Below, piece by piece: positions 27,559-36,315 of a stretch of DNA of 64,000 bases. Location: positions 1-64,000 of the forward strand of contig NZ_JAAFHA010000002.1 in NCBI RefSeq assembly GCF_010365055.1, given 5' to 3'. Within the stretch, counting starts at the first letter, position 1. Each line of letters begins with the position of its first letter. The notes under the pieces are model-generated. The model was given only the letters and a program-made list of their open reading frames with translations. It was not told the origin of the DNA and made no database searches. The translations under genes were made by a program, and so were the position numbers. Origin of the DNA: Rhodoferax sp. GTDB taxonomy: Bacteria > Pseudomonadota > Gammaproteobacteria > Burkholderiales > Burkholderiaceae_C.

Positions 27559-27661
27559 GTTTCGTCTCCAATTCGATTCGATACGTTGTTGCCCCATCTT
27601 GCCGTGCTAAAGCACTGTCTGCGATGGTCCGCCTAGTCTCGCACCGAATTGGAAACGAAAC
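27559..27661 (-). promoter_or_regulatory. yqeY leader stem that would hide the ribosome binding site
   Basis: Arms of 17 nt (27559-27575 and 27645-27661, core CGAATTGGAGACGAAAC against GTTTCGTTTCCAATTCG) pair with one mismatch. The arm next to the gene contains the GGAGA ribosome binding site, 9 nt before the ATG. The loop holds a smaller GTGCTAAAGCAC hairpin. Such a fold would block translation until opened. Confidence 0.55.
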
Positions 27662-27690
27662 AGGACTTTAATCAATGCCAAAAAAAACAC

Positions 27691-27727
27691 AAAAAAAAGC
27701 CCGCCTGAGCGTCCCCGGCGAGCCTTA
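27691..27727 (-). terminator. Rho-independent terminator after rpsU
   Basis: On the minus strand AAGGCTCGCC and GGCGGGCTT pair across an 11-nt loop, followed by a run of seven T and, after a short break, another T-run. It lies about 20 bp past the rpsU stop. Confidence 0.7.
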
Positions 27728-27744
27728 TTTGAAAATGTATTGGC

Positions 27745-27957
27745 TTAATACATCTTCTTGGGCAACTGCATGGCGCGAATGCGCTTGTAGTTGCGTTTGA
27801 CGGCGGCTGCCTTCTTGCGCTTGCGCTCGGCGGTGGGCTTTTCGTAGAACTCGCGAGCACGCAAGTCAGTCAAAAGGCCGAGTTTTTCAATGGTGCGCTT
27901 GAAGCGACGCAGCGCTACGTCAAAGGGTTCGTTCTCTTTTACACGGATGGTTGTCAT
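27745..27957 (-). CDS. rpsU: 30S ribosomal protein S21
   Basis: A 70-residue basic protein beginning [21 protein letters not shown] and ending in the Lys/Arg-rich [26 protein letters not shown]. This is typical S21, which helps mRNA docking on the small subunit. The frame is open to 28074, but the family start is the ATG at 27957. A terminator follows, so read-through into yqeY is probably partial. Confidence 0.95.
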   Translation of the reverse strand: MTTIRVKENEPFDVALRRFKRTIEKLGLLTDLRAREFYEKPTAERKRKKAAAVKRNYKRIRAMQLPKKMY

Positions 27958-28127
27958 TAAATGAAGTTGTCCAAAATATGCAGACGTGCGCCAAAGGAGA
28001 TCGGGCCATTTGACGGTTGTCGTGCGTTTGTTCCCCGCTTTAAAGTTGATCAGGCAGCGGGGGTTTGCCAGCAAAGCCTAGGATTATAGCGGGGTTGCGA
28101 GCGATTTCAAGCCCGGCGCAGCAGTCT

Positions 28128-29696
28128 TCAGCGCAAGCGGAAAACCCCGGCGGTGCGCACCAGGCCGCGGCCCTGCTCTTGCAGGCTGCGTGCCGAGGTT
28201 GCGGCGCTCTCAGCCATCGGCACGTTTTGCTGGGTGGCCTCGTCAATCTGCACGACCAACTGTGCCACCCGGTTGATGGCGATCCCTTGCTCGCCCGAGG
28301 CATTCAGGATATCAGCCATCAAGGCCGCCACCCGGTGCACCGCCTCAATCGACGAGTCGATGGTGTGGCGTGCGTCGGTCACCTGGGACAGACCGTTTTC
28401 GACCTGATGGACCGAGTCCTCGATCAGGCCTTTGATTTCCTTGGCCGCCGCCGCGCTGCGCCCGGCCAGCAAGCGCACCTCGCTGGCGACCACCGCAAAA
28501 CCGCGGCCCTGCTCACCGGCCCTTGCCGCCTCGACGGCCGCATTGAGCGCCAGAATATTGGTCTGGAACGCGATGCCGTCGATGACGCCAATGATGTCGG
28601 TGATCCGGCGCGAACTGCTGGCGATCGTGTCCATGGTGCCGACCACCTTGCCAATGGCGGTGCCGCCGTGGGAGACCACGGTGCCGGCGTCCTGCACCAG
28701 CTGGTTGGCGGTTCTGGCGTTGTCGACGCTATTCTTGACGGTGACTGACACTTCTTCCATGTTGGACGCTGTTTCCTGCAAGGAAGAAGCCTGCTGCTCG
28801 GTGCGCCCGGCCAGGGCTTCGTTGCTTTGGCTGATTTCCTGCGCTTCAGCGCTGACCGCCTGCGCGCTCACGAGAATGGTCTCGGCCATGGAGGCCAGCG
28901 CCTTTTGCATGGCGTACAGCGCGTTCATCAACTGACCGACTTCGTCGCTGCCCGCACGGTCGATCTTGTTGGCCAGGAAGCCGGCGGCAATTTGCTTGGC
29001 GATCGCCACAGCCTCGTTGATCGGGCCGGTGATGCCGCGCTGCAAGCGCCAACCGATCACCAGCATGGTTGTCGTGCCCGCCAACATCGCGAGCACAATT
29101 TGCAGGCTCTCGTCGGTCGTACGCACGTTCGCGATGCCAAGCGCGCCGACGACGCAAATGATGGTGACGGCCAGCAGCATCAGCAGCGTCAGGCGGCCCC
29201 GAATGCCGGGGTGCAGCAGACGGTCAATTTGACCCGGCCAGCTGCTGCGCACCACTTGCCCGTGCTCAATGCGCAAACCTTTGGCCTGGCCGTTGCGAAA
29301 ACGGCGGTAGATGGCATCGACCGGCGGCAGGCTCTCGCGCTCGGGCTTCATGCGCACCGAGGCGTAGCCGACAATCTGGCCGTTCTGCCACATCGGGGAC
29401 ACATTGGCCAGTACCCAGTAGAAATCGCCGTTCTTGCAGCGGTTTTTCACCAAACCGGTCCAGGTCTTGCCGGTGGGCAGGTCGCGCCACATGTCGGCAA
29501 AGGCTTCTTCGGGCATGTCGGGGTGGCGCACCAGGTTGTGCGCCTTTCCGATCAGCTCGTCTTCAGTGAAGCCACTGGCCTCGCAAAAGTCGGCATTGAC
29601 AAAGGTGATGCGGCCCTTGGCGTCGGTGCGTGAAATCGGCGACTGGTTGTCGCGCAGGATGTACTCGCGTTGCGTGACGGGTTGGTTGTTGCGCAT
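28128..29696 (-). CDS. Aer-like methyl-accepting chemotaxis protein with N-terminal PAS
   Basis: A 522-residue receptor. The cytoplasmic PAS domain (about residues 20-110, [25 protein letters not shown] and [12 protein letters not shown]) resembles the redox- or FAD-sensing domain of Aer. Two close membrane helices (about 165-215) with a very short outside loop follow. The C-terminal methyl-accepting domain has the signalling tip [19 protein letters not shown]. The layout suggests sensing of internal redox or energy state rather than an external ligand. No chemotaxis kinase genes are in the window. Confidence 0.87.
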   Translation of the reverse strand: MRNNQPVTQREYILRDNQSPISRTDAKGRITFVNADFCEASGFTEDELIGKAHNLVRHPDMPEEAFADMWRDLPTGKTWTGLVKNRCKNGDFYWVLANVSPMWQNGQIVGYASVRMKPERESLPPVDAIYRRFRNGQAKGLRIEHGQVVRSSWPGQIDRLLHPGIRGRLTLLMLLAVTIICVVGALGIANVRTTDESLQIVLAMLAGTTTMLVIGWRLQRGITGPINEAVAIAKQIAAGFLANKIDRAGSDEVGQLMNALYAMQKALASMAETILVSAQAVSAEAQEISQSNEALAGRTEQQASSLQETASNMEEVSVTVKNSVDNARTANQLVQDAGTVVSHGGTAIGKVVGTMDTIASSSRRITDIIGVIDGIAFQTNILALNAAVEAARAGEQGRGFAVVASEVRLLAGRSAAAAKEIKGLIEDSVHQVENGLSQVTDARHTIDSSIEAVHRVAALMADILNASGEQGIAINRVAQLVVQIDEATQQNVPMAESAATSARSLQEQGRGLVRTAGVFRLR

Positions 29697-29803
29697 CAGG
29701 TGTTCTGCCCAGGGGATGGATCGTTAAATTGTTACCGTTTGTTGCATAGTCTCAAAGAAAGAAGCATTTACCGTACTGCTTCAAGGAAGTTGGTTGATCT
29801 GTG

Positions 29804-31048
29804 TCAATGTTCCAGCAGCTTGGCGGCCAGACCTTGCGCGCAGGCAAAGGCGCTGGCCCAGGCCCACTGGAAGTTGTAGCCGCCCAGCCAGCCGGTCACG
29901 TCCACCACTTCGCCGATGAAATACAGGCCGGGTTGCTTCGACTCCATCGTTTGCGAGGACAAATCCCGGGTGTCCACGCCGCCTGCGGTGACCTCGGCCT
30001 TTTTATAGGCTTCGGTGCCGGTCGGGGTGAGTTCCCAGCGTGTGAGGCGCTCGGCCAGGGCTGCCAGCGCCTTGTCGCTGGCCTCGTTGATCGGACGTTG
30101 CCCGTCGTGGCCGGCGCTGGCGCCCGCTTGCACCCAGGCGTCGGCCAGACGCGAGGGCACCAGATGGGCCAGCTCATTGGCGATCAGTTTGCGCGAGCTG
30201 GCCTTGGCGTGCATGAGCGCCTGCAGCACCTCGGTGCCGGGTGCCAGGTTGATCCGGATCGGCATGCCAGTCTGCCAGTAGCTCGAAATCTGAAGCACGG
30301 CCGGACCGCTCAGGCCGCGGTGCGTGAACAACAGGTCTTCCAGGAAACTGATTTTTGTTTTCTTGCTGCCAGTTTCTATTTGTACCGGCAGCGACAGGCC
30401 GGACAGGGCGGCGTAGGGGGCCCAGGCTTCACCGTCAAAAGTCAGCGGCACCAGGGCGGGACGCGGCTCGATCAGGCGCAGACCAAACTGGCGGGCGATG
30501 CGGTAGCCCAGATCGGTGGCGCCAATTTTGGGAATCGACAGGCCGCCGGTGGCGATGACGACCGCAGCACACCGGATGGTGCCCCGGTCACTCTCTATTT
30601 CATAGCTACTTATGCTTGATGCATCAGGGCTAGAGGCTGAAAACACTATATTTTTTAAACTGCAGGGCTGCCAGCGCGTGACGTGACCGGCGTCGCACTC
30701 GGCCAGCAACATCTGGATGATGTCCTCGGACGACCGGTCGCAAAACAGCTGTCCCTTGTGCTTTTCATGGAAGGCGATGCCATGGCGCTGCAGCAAGTCG
30801 GTGAACTGGCGTGGCGTGTAGCTTGAGAGGGCCGAGCGGCAAAAATTCGGGTTGTTGCTCAGAAAGTTGGCTGGGGTGGTGTCGCGGTTGGTGAAGTTGC
30901 AGCGTCCACCGCCGGAGATGCGGATTTTTTCGGCGACTTTGTCACTGTGGTCGATCACCAGCACCTTGAGGCCCAGTTGGCCCGCCACGCCAGCACAGAA
31001 CAGGCCTGCGGCGCCAGCGCCCACCACCACGACGTCAAAATTTTGCAT
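29804..31048 (-). CDS. HI0933/BaiN-family NAD(P)/FAD-dependent oxidoreductase
   Basis: A 414-residue flavoprotein: VVVVGAGAAGLFCAGVAGQLG (FAD Rossmann), IRISGGGRCNFTNRD (family signature), VVIATGGLSIPKIGATDLGY and a C-terminal GLYFIGEVVDVTGWLGGYNFQWAWASAF. The physiological substrate is unknown; BaiN-like enzymes are proposed for steroid or other reductions in some bacteria, but this cannot be transferred safely. Copy G of the dispersed repeat is read in frame in the variable middle region. Confidence 0.85.
   Translation of the reverse strand: MQNFDVVVVGAGAAGLFCAGVAGQLGLKVLVIDHSDKVAEKIRISGGGRCNFTNRDTTPANFLSNNPNFCRSALSSYTPRQFTDLLQRHGIAFHEKHKGQLFCDRSSEDIIQMLLAECDAGHVTRWQPCSLKNIVFSASSPDASSISSYEIESDRGTIRCAAVVIATGGLSIPKIGATDLGYRIARQFGLRLIEPRPALVPLTFDGEAWAPYAALSGLSLPVQIETGSKKTKISFLEDLLFTHRGLSGPAVLQISSYWQTGMPIRINLAPGTEVLQALMHAKASSRKLIANELAHLVPSRLADAWVQAGASAGHDGQRPINEASDKALAALAERLTRWELTPTGTEAYKKAEVTAGGVDTRDLSSQTMESKQPGLYFIGEVVDVTGWLGGYNFQWAWASAFACAQGLAAKLLEH
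30596..30650 (-). repeat. dispersed AGCTAT repeat, copy G (inside the flavoprotein gene)
   Basis: In the coding direction: TCAGCCTCTAGCCCTGATGC, then AAGCATAAGTAGCTATGAAA. It is an excellent match to the core and is translated as SASSPDASSISSYEI, between two conserved blocks of the flavoprotein. Confidence 0.82.
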
Positions 31049-31111
31049 GGGCCGCAGTGTAGGCGCCGCCCAGGGTCGGGTGCGGTGAGCTGCCCGCCGT
31101 GGCTTCCCGGG

Positions 31112-31978
31112 TCAAGCCCGCAAAGACTGTTGTGACAGCGGCTGCTGCAGTGCCAGCAGCCCCTGCAGCACGTCGCCCACCACAATCACGCTGGGACTTG
31201 CCAGATCTTCCCGCTCAAGGGTGCACTGCAGTTCGCCCAGGGTGCAGACGGCTTGGCGCTGGCCGGGCAAACTGGCGTTCTGGATCACGGCCACGGGCGT
31301 TTGGGCGGGCAGGCCGCTGAGCAACTCGTCCTGAATGCGCCGGGCACCGCTGACGCCCATGTAAATGACCAGGGTCAGGCGGGCGCTGTGCGCCGTGGCG
31401 GCGAGCGCGCGCCAGTCGGTGCCGCTGTCACCCGGCTTGGCGTGCCCGGTGATGAACACCACGCCGTGTGCATGTTCGCGGTGGGTCAGCGGCACACCCA
31501 GCGAGGTCGCGGCGGCCAGACCGGCCGTGATGCCGTTGACGACGTCAACCCGGACGCCTGCGGCCTGCAGGTGCTCCATCTCTTCGCCGCCACGGCCAAA
31601 GACAAACGGGTCGCCGCCCTTGAGGCGCACCACGGTTTCGCCCTCGCGCACCGCCATGATCGTGAGTTTTTCAATAAAGGCCTGCGGCGTGGACTGGCAA
31701 CCCCCGCGTTTGCCGACGTGCACGACGCGGGCGCCCGGTGTGGCCAGCGCCACGATCGCGTCGCTCACCAGGTCATCCACCAGCAGCAAGGTGGCGGCCT
31801 GAATCGCTTTCAAAGCCTTGACGGTCAGCAACTCGGGATCGCCCGGGCCAGCGCCGACCAGCGTGCAGCGGCCCGCACCCGACAGGGCGCTGAAGTCGGT
31901 TGCCGACAGTTGATGGTCGCTGTGGGTTGGCAAGTCGGGCTTGCCAGGGCTGGGTGGCGGCGTTGGGGTGTGTGTCAT
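31112..31978 (-). CDS. cobA: uroporphyrinogen-III C-methyltransferase
   Basis: A 288-residue SUMT enzyme that methylates uroporphyrinogen III to precorrin-2, feeding siroheme and cobalamin. The motifs LVGAGPGDPELLTVKA, VVRLKGGDPFVFGRGGEE, GITAGLAAATSLGVPLTHR and VIYMGVSG are present. There is no fused CysG dehydrogenase/ferrochelatase part. A disordered N-terminal extension of some 35 residues precedes the catalytic domain. The start overlaps the ybiB stop by 4 bp, so the two form a transcription unit. Confidence 0.92.
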   Translation of the reverse strand: MTHTPTPPPSPGKPDLPTHSDHQLSATDFSALSGAGRCTLVGAGPGDPELLTVKALKAIQAATLLLVDDLVSDAIVALATPGARVVHVGKRGGCQSTPQAFIEKLTIMAVREGETVVRLKGGDPFVFGRGGEEMEHLQAAGVRVDVVNGITAGLAAATSLGVPLTHREHAHGVVFITGHAKPGDSGTDWRALAATAHSARLTLVIYMGVSGARRIQDELLSGLPAQTPVAVIQNASLPGQRQAVCTLGELQCTLEREDLASPSVIVVGDVLQGLLALQQPLSQQSLRA

Positions 31979-32889
31979 GCAGTCGTCCTCGTTGCTTCCA
32001 CTAGACGCACGATGTGTGCCACCTGCAGGGCGATCGGCGTTGGCACCGGTTGCTCACCGTCCAGCACCGCTTGTATCCATGCGGCAGTGCTGGCCACGTC
32101 AGGCGCTGGCAGGCCGGGAACGCTGGCCAGTGTGCCGCCTTGCGCCTCTTGCACCCGCGTGACCTGGCCGCGGGCGATGGCGTCCATGGCCGGTGTGCGC
32201 CGGGGGTCGGCGACCGGCTCGCCCTCGGTGCCGCGCAGCAGCAGGGCCTGGGCCTGCACCAGTTGAAACGTGGCTGTCATGGCCGCTGCGTACTCGGGAT
32301 GGGTGTAGCTGCTGACGATCAGCGCCGGGCCGTCGCAGGGGTTCATCAGCTTGACCAGACTGTGCGCCGGGTTGCGCAAGCCCACGACGCGGCGCACGTC
32401 CAGCAGGCGCTGCAGGCCGGGGCACAAGAGCGCGGTCGGGATAAACTGCAATTCGCCATCTGCTATTGAATCAATAGCTTCTTTTGTAGGCACCGCAAGG
32501 GCTGCGAGTACATTTTGTGCTGAAACCCGGGTGCTCTCGGTGCTGGCACCGTGCATCACCACGGGCAGGCCCTCGCGTGCCAGCAGCAGCGCCAGCAAGG
32601 GCGTGAGCACCGGCAGCTTGCGCGCACCGTTGTAGCTCGGCAGCACCACGACCGTGCGGCCGTGGCTGGGAATTGGCTGCAGCCGGGCGGCGGTGGCGTC
32701 CAGAAAGCCCGCCATCTCCTGCGGCGTTTCGCCCTTGATGCGCATGGCCAGGCAAAACGCGCCAATTTCCAGCTCGGTGACGGCTCCGTCGAGCACCTGG
32801 CCAAACAGATCTGCCGCCTGCTCACGCGTGAGTGCGCGCGCGCCGTCCTTGCCACGCCCAATGATCTTGATGAAGTTGCCAATGCCCAT
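31975..32889 (-). CDS. ybiB: TrpD2/YbiB-family DNA-binding protein
   Basis: A 304-residue relative of anthranilate phosphoribosyltransferase (TrpD). E. coli YbiB keeps the fold but binds nucleic acid and is linked to the SOS response. Visible are the N-terminal helical bundle (LTREQAADLFGQVLDGAVTELEIGAFCLAMRIKGET) and the modified nucleotide loop VVLPSYNGARKLPVLTPLLALLLA in place of the TrpD glycine-rich GTGGD loop. It carries a weaker copy (H) of the dispersed repeat in frame. Confidence 0.85.
   Translation of the reverse strand: MGIGNFIKIIGRGKDGARALTREQAADLFGQVLDGAVTELEIGAFCLAMRIKGETPQEMAGFLDATAARLQPIPSHGRTVVVLPSYNGARKLPVLTPLLALLLAREGLPVVMHGASTESTRVSAQNVLAALAVPTKEAIDSIADGELQFIPTALLCPGLQRLLDVRRVVGLRNPAHSLVKLMNPCDGPALIVSSYTHPEYAAAMTATFQLVQAQALLLRGTEGEPVADPRRTPAMDAIARGQVTRVQEAQGGTLASVPGLPAPDVASTAAWIQAVLDGEQPVPTPIALQVAHIVRLVEATRTTA
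32460..32508 (-). repeat. dispersed AGCTAT repeat, copy H (inside ybiB, diverged)
   Basis: In the coding direction: CTCGCAGCCCTTGCGGTGCC, then AAAGAAGCTATTGATTCAAT. It keeps the order of blocks but is more diverged. The peptide LAALAVPTKEAIDSI resembles that of copy D in addA (PVEYTQEAIKKE). Confidence 0.45.
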
Positions 32890-32942
32890 CGGCTGATTGT
32901 CTGTGAATCATGCCTACTTTGGGCTATGAGCTTATGCCGCTG

Positions 32943-34139
32943 TCAGCTCAAGGGGGATGGCCGGGTTCGAGGGGTATCCTTGTCGATCTCCCAGTCGGAC
33001 TGGCCGGCGACCTCAAAGTGCGCCCGTCCGCTGGACTTGGCACGGTACATGGCGGCGTCGGCGGCATTGACCAAGCTGGTGGGGTCGTCCAGCAGGGCGT
33101 TGGGCAGCGCGCATGCCACGCCAATGCTCAAGGTCAGTTGCGCCGCCGTGGGCGAGGCGGCATGCGCCACGGCCTCCTCGTGCATCAGGTCCAGGCACAT
33201 TTGGGCCACCTCGCACGCATGGGCCCTGTCGGCGCCGGGCAGCAACAGCACAAACTCCTCACCGCCATAGCGCGCGACCAGCTCGCCGGCGCGTCGCACG
33301 CACCGGCTCAGCACGCTGGCCACCCGCCGCAGGCATTCATCGCCGGCCAGGTGTCCATAGTTGTCGTTGTAATTCTTGAAGTGATCAATATCCACCATCA
33401 AGAGGCTCAATGGCAGCGCGCTGCGAGCGGCGCGCTGCCATTCGTTGGTCAGGGCCTGGTAAAAACGCCGGCGATTGGCCAGGCTGGTCAACTCATCCAT
33501 ATGGGTCTGCTGGGACAAGCGCTGGTTGCTGGCCTCCAGTACCTTTTCTCTGCGCACCAGTTCGGTGACATCGACCCACGCGGCCACCAAGTAGCCTTCG
33601 GGCGTGCGGGTTTCGCAGTAATCGACCCAGCGGTTGTCCCCCAGCTCTTTCAACTCGTGCGCCTGGTGCGTCCCACGCGATGCCAGGCGCTGCGCCAGCC
33701 ACGCTTGCTCACGCCCGATGGCCGCCGGTATCGCCTGTCGTTTCAGCTTGGCGCGGATCAGGGCCTCGAAGCTTTGTCCGATGTCTGCCGGCGTATGAAA
33801 TTTAGGGTAAATTTTGTTGATCTTCTTGTTGTACAGCACGATGCGATCACGCTCGTCCCAGATTTCCAGTCCGACGTCCAGCGTGTCCAGGCTGGAGGCC
33901 AGCAATTGGCTGACCTGTCGTGTTGCATGCCTGGCCCGCGCGAGGGCAAGCCACAGCCAGGCAGCGACGCCCAAGGCGAACAACCCGGCGACCAGCCCAA
34001 GCCAACTCAGGCCATGCGGGGACGTGGCGCCGCGAATTTGGCTGTCCCACCACCAGGCCGCTGTTTCAGACGTCAACACCAATATCAGGGCGAGCAAAGC
34101 CAGCCACAGGAGTTTTGAAGGGGCGGGAGAGGGTTTCAT
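32943..34139 (-). CDS. membrane-anchored PAS-GGDEF diguanylate cyclase
   Basis: A 398-residue protein. Two N-terminal membrane helices (about residues 10-28 and 42-65) bracket a short periplasmic loop. A cytoplasmic PAS-like domain follows (LDTLDVGLEIWDERDRIVLYNKKI), then a GGDEF domain with an active GGEEF site (ARYGGEEFVLLLPGAD) and the upstream LTSLANRRRFYQAL. No EAL part. It should make cyclic-di-GMP. A possible allosteric RxxD inhibitory site is not evident at the usual place. Confidence 0.88.
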   Translation of the reverse strand: MKPSPAPSKLLWLALLALILVLTSETAAWWWDSQIRGATSPHGLSWLGLVAGLFALGVAAWLWLALARARHATRQVSQLLASSLDTLDVGLEIWDERDRIVLYNKKINKIYPKFHTPADIGQSFEALIRAKLKRQAIPAAIGREQAWLAQRLASRGTHQAHELKELGDNRWVDYCETRTPEGYLVAAWVDVTELVRREKVLEASNQRLSQQTHMDELTSLANRRRFYQALTNEWQRAARSALPLSLLMVDIDHFKNYNDNYGHLAGDECLRRVASVLSRCVRRAGELVARYGGEEFVLLLPGADRAHACEVAQMCLDLMHEEAVAHAASPTAAQLTLSIGVACALPNALLDDPTSLVNAADAAMYRAKSSGRAHFEVAGQSDWEIDKDTPRTRPSPLS

Positions 34140-34352
34140 CGAGGGTCACAGCGACCGCCAGATTTTCCGACCGTTGCGTCACTGCGCCATGCGAAGTATC
34201 AAATGGAAATAAATTTAGTCTCCGATTCAGACATGGCGCGCACGCCGACCCCAGAGTTGCACGGTGCGTGCAAGGACCGCTCCCGGTGCTAGCGCGTCGG
34301 CGGTGCACTGTGCGTGCGGGCCGTCAGGCGCCGTGCAACGCGTGATCCTGGG

Positions 34353-35222
34353 TCAACCCTGGGCGCAAGGCCGCGCCGGGTCACTGCACCATTCGCTCCA
34401 GCTGCCCGCATAGAGCGCGCTGCGGCCCAGCCCCGCGACTTCCATCGCAAGGAGGTTGGGCACGGCGCTCACGCCGCTGCCACAGTGGTGCACCACCGTC
34501 GCCGGGTCGCGACCGGCGAGCAGGGCTTCAAACTCGGCACGCAGCTGATCTGCCCGCTTGAAGTGCCCGTTGGCGTCCAGGTTGAGGCTGAAGGGCCGGT
34601 TCAGGGCGCCGGGGATGTGGCCGGCCACCGGGTCGAGCGGCTCGACTTCACCGCGAAAGCGCGGTGCGCCGCGCGCATCGATGACGGTTTGCGTCGGTCG
34701 TCCCAATTGTTTTGCTACTGTTTCGGTAGTTACTAACGTGGTGTTGGCGGGGGCTGGGGCGTAATTTGATCTAAGTGTTTTGGCCTCGGACCGCTCGCAG
34801 GGGCCGCTCTGCGCGCCGCCGCCACTGGCTTGCCACGCCTGCCAGCCGCCATCGAGCACCGCCACGTTGTCCTGCCCTACCCATTTCAGCAGCCACCACA
34901 AGCGCCCGCAGTAATTGACGCCCTGGCGGTCGTAGACCACGGCCTGCATGCCGTTGTCAAAGCCGATGCTGCCGAGCCAGGCGGCAAAGCTTTCACGTGA
35001 GGGCAGCGGATGGCGCCCGCCCGAGGCCGCGTCCGCTGCGCCCTTGGCACTCAAGTGCCGGTCCAGGTCAGCGCGCACGGCACCCGGGATGTGCGCCTGG
35101 CTGTACTGGGCATCGCCCGCCTCAGGCTGCATCAGCTCAAAGCTGCAGTCAAACACCATCGCCGGCTGTCCGCTGGCCAGCAAGGTCTGCAGTTGGGGGA
35201 CGGAGATCAGGGTCTGGTACAT
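34353..35222 (-). CDS. sseA: 3-mercaptopyruvate/thiosulfate sulfurtransferase
   Basis: A 289-residue tandem rhodanese. The C-terminal domain carries the active-site loop CGSGVSA, close to the CGSGVTA loop typical of mercaptopyruvate sulfurtransferase rather than thiosulfate rhodanese. The linker holds DGGWQAW and VIDARGAPRFRGEVEPLDPVAGHIPGA. It transfers sulfane sulfur to acceptors such as cyanide or thiols. A diverged dispersed repeat (copy I) is read in frame in the interdomain region. A REP-like repeat lies just upstream of the start. Confidence 0.88.
   Translation of the reverse strand: MYQTLISVPQLQTLLASGQPAMVFDCSFELMQPEAGDAQYSQAHIPGAVRADLDRHLSAKGAADAASGGRHPLPSRESFAAWLGSIGFDNGMQAVVYDRQGVNYCGRLWWLLKWVGQDNVAVLDGGWQAWQASGGGAQSGPCERSEAKTLRSNYAPAPANTTLVTTETVAKQLGRPTQTVIDARGAPRFRGEVEPLDPVAGHIPGALNRPFSLNLDANGHFKRADQLRAEFEALLAGRDPATVVHHCGSGVSAVPNLLAMEVAGLGRSALYAGSWSEWCSDPARPCAQG
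34710..34762 (-). repeat. dispersed AGCTAT repeat, copy I (inside sseA, diverged)
   Basis: In the coding direction: GCCCCAGCCCCCGCC, then GTTAGTAACTACCGAAACAG and GTAGCAAAA. The best-kept part is the CCAGCCCCCG block. The peptide APAPANTTLVTTETVAK lies in the linker between the rhodanese domains, where insertions are tolerated. Confidence 0.45.
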
Positions 35223-35238
35223 GGGTCAATCCTAAATA

Positions 35239-35357
35239 GTTGGGGACAGAGCTTGTTCACTTCGTGTAACGGCGGTCTGTCCCACAAGATTTCAATTTGG
35301 TTGGGGACAGAGCTGGCCCACTTCGTGTGGCTGCGGTCTGTCCCGCAAGGTTTCAAT
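35239..35357. repeat. tandem REP-like hairpin repeat (two copies)
   Basis: Two near-identical units of about 58 bp (35239-35296 and 35300-35357): GTTGGGGACAGAGCT, a variable part with TTCACTTCGTGTAAC-like inner pairing, then GGTCTGTCCC and a CAAGRTTTCAAT end. GGGACAGA pairs with TCTGTCCC. The TCA of the second unit is the stop codon of the downstream-facing exporter gene. A third copy lies at 9451-9510. Confidence 0.85.
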
Positions 35358-36240
35358 GTTCTTCGGCCGGTGTGTTGGGCAGAGTCCGGGTACGCAGCAT
35401 GGTGGCGAGCAGGCCGCTGGCCACGATCACGCCCATGCCGGCCCAGCCCAACAACGGGATCTGGTCACCAAACAGCACCAGGCTGTAGAAGGCGCCGAAC
35501 ACAATGCCGGAATACTGCAAATTCGCCACCAGCAGCGTCGAGCCGCGGCTGTAAGCGCGTGTCATGCACCACTGGCCCAGGGCACCGAGCACGCCAATCG
35601 GGATCAGCCAGATGGTGCTTTGCCAACGCACCGCCGTCCAGGGGGTCAGTCCTGTGAAGGCGATGCCGACCAGGCCCACCAGGGCCGAGCCGAGGGAAAA
35701 ATAGAACACCGTGCGCCCCTCCGGTTCGCCGATTTTGCCGAGCGCCGTGACTTGCATGTAAGCCAGCGCAGCACCGAGCCCCGAGAGCAGGCCAATCAAG
35801 CCGGCAAACAACTGGTTTTGATCCAGCGTGGGCCTGAGCATCATCACGACGCCGACGAATCCCAACAGCACGGTCGCCATGAGAGACCCCTGGCGCTGCG
35901 CCTGGCCGTACAGCAGTGCGCCACCCACAATGAACGCCGCTACCCAGACCCCGCTCATGTAGTTGAGCGTCATGGCGGTGGCCAGCGGCAGGTGCGCGAT
36001 GGCATAAAACCAGGCGCCCAGCGACAACACCCCAATGAAGCTGCGCCAGGCGTGCATCATCGGTACCGGCGTGCGCAGTGGCGTGCCACGCGCCCGCATC
36101 ACCAGCGCCATGAAAACTACGCTCACGACGCCGCGGTAAAACACCAGTTCAAACAGGTTGAAGTCATTTGATGCGATCTTGATGCCCACCGCCATGGTGG
36201 CAAAAAAGAACGACCCCCAAATCATCCAGAGTGCTTGCAT
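35353..36240 (-). CDS. EamA/DMT-superfamily transporter
   Basis: A 295-residue inner-membrane protein with ten hydrophobic segments in two EamA repeats, the RhaT/YdcZ-like layout of drug/metabolite exporters. It begins MQALWMIWGSFFFATMAVGIK. Substrates of such proteins cannot be predicted from sequence. The C-terminal end is short and acidic, and the stop codon lies inside a REP-like repeat. Upstream is copy J of the dispersed repeat and then the Rieske oxygenase gene. Confidence 0.85.
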   Translation of the reverse strand: MQALWMIWGSFFFATMAVGIKIASNDFNLFELVFYRGVVSVVFMALVMRARGTPLRTPVPMMHAWRSFIGVLSLGAWFYAIAHLPLATAMTLNYMSGVWVAAFIVGGALLYGQAQRQGSLMATVLLGFVGVVMMLRPTLDQNQLFAGLIGLLSGLGAALAYMQVTALGKIGEPEGRTVFYFSLGSALVGLVGIAFTGLTPWTAVRWQSTIWLIPIGVLGALGQWCMTRAYSRGSTLLVANLQYSGIVFGAFYSLVLFGDQIPLLGWAGMGVIVASGLLATMLRTRTLPNTPAEEH

Positions 36241-36252
36241 AGCGTGATGTTT

Positions 36253-36315
36253 TAAAATAGGGCTCTAGCCCCCGTGTAATGGGCGCAAGTAGCTATAAAA
36301 ATAATAGTAACTATC
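36253..36315 (+). repeat. dispersed AGCTAT repeat, copy J (intergenic)
   Basis: GGGCTCTAGCCCCCGTGTAA, then TGGGCGCAAGTAGCTATAAA and a further ATAATAGTAACTAT end. It fills the 74-bp gap between the Rieske oxygenase stop and the exporter start, on the opposite strand to those genes. Confidence 0.85.
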
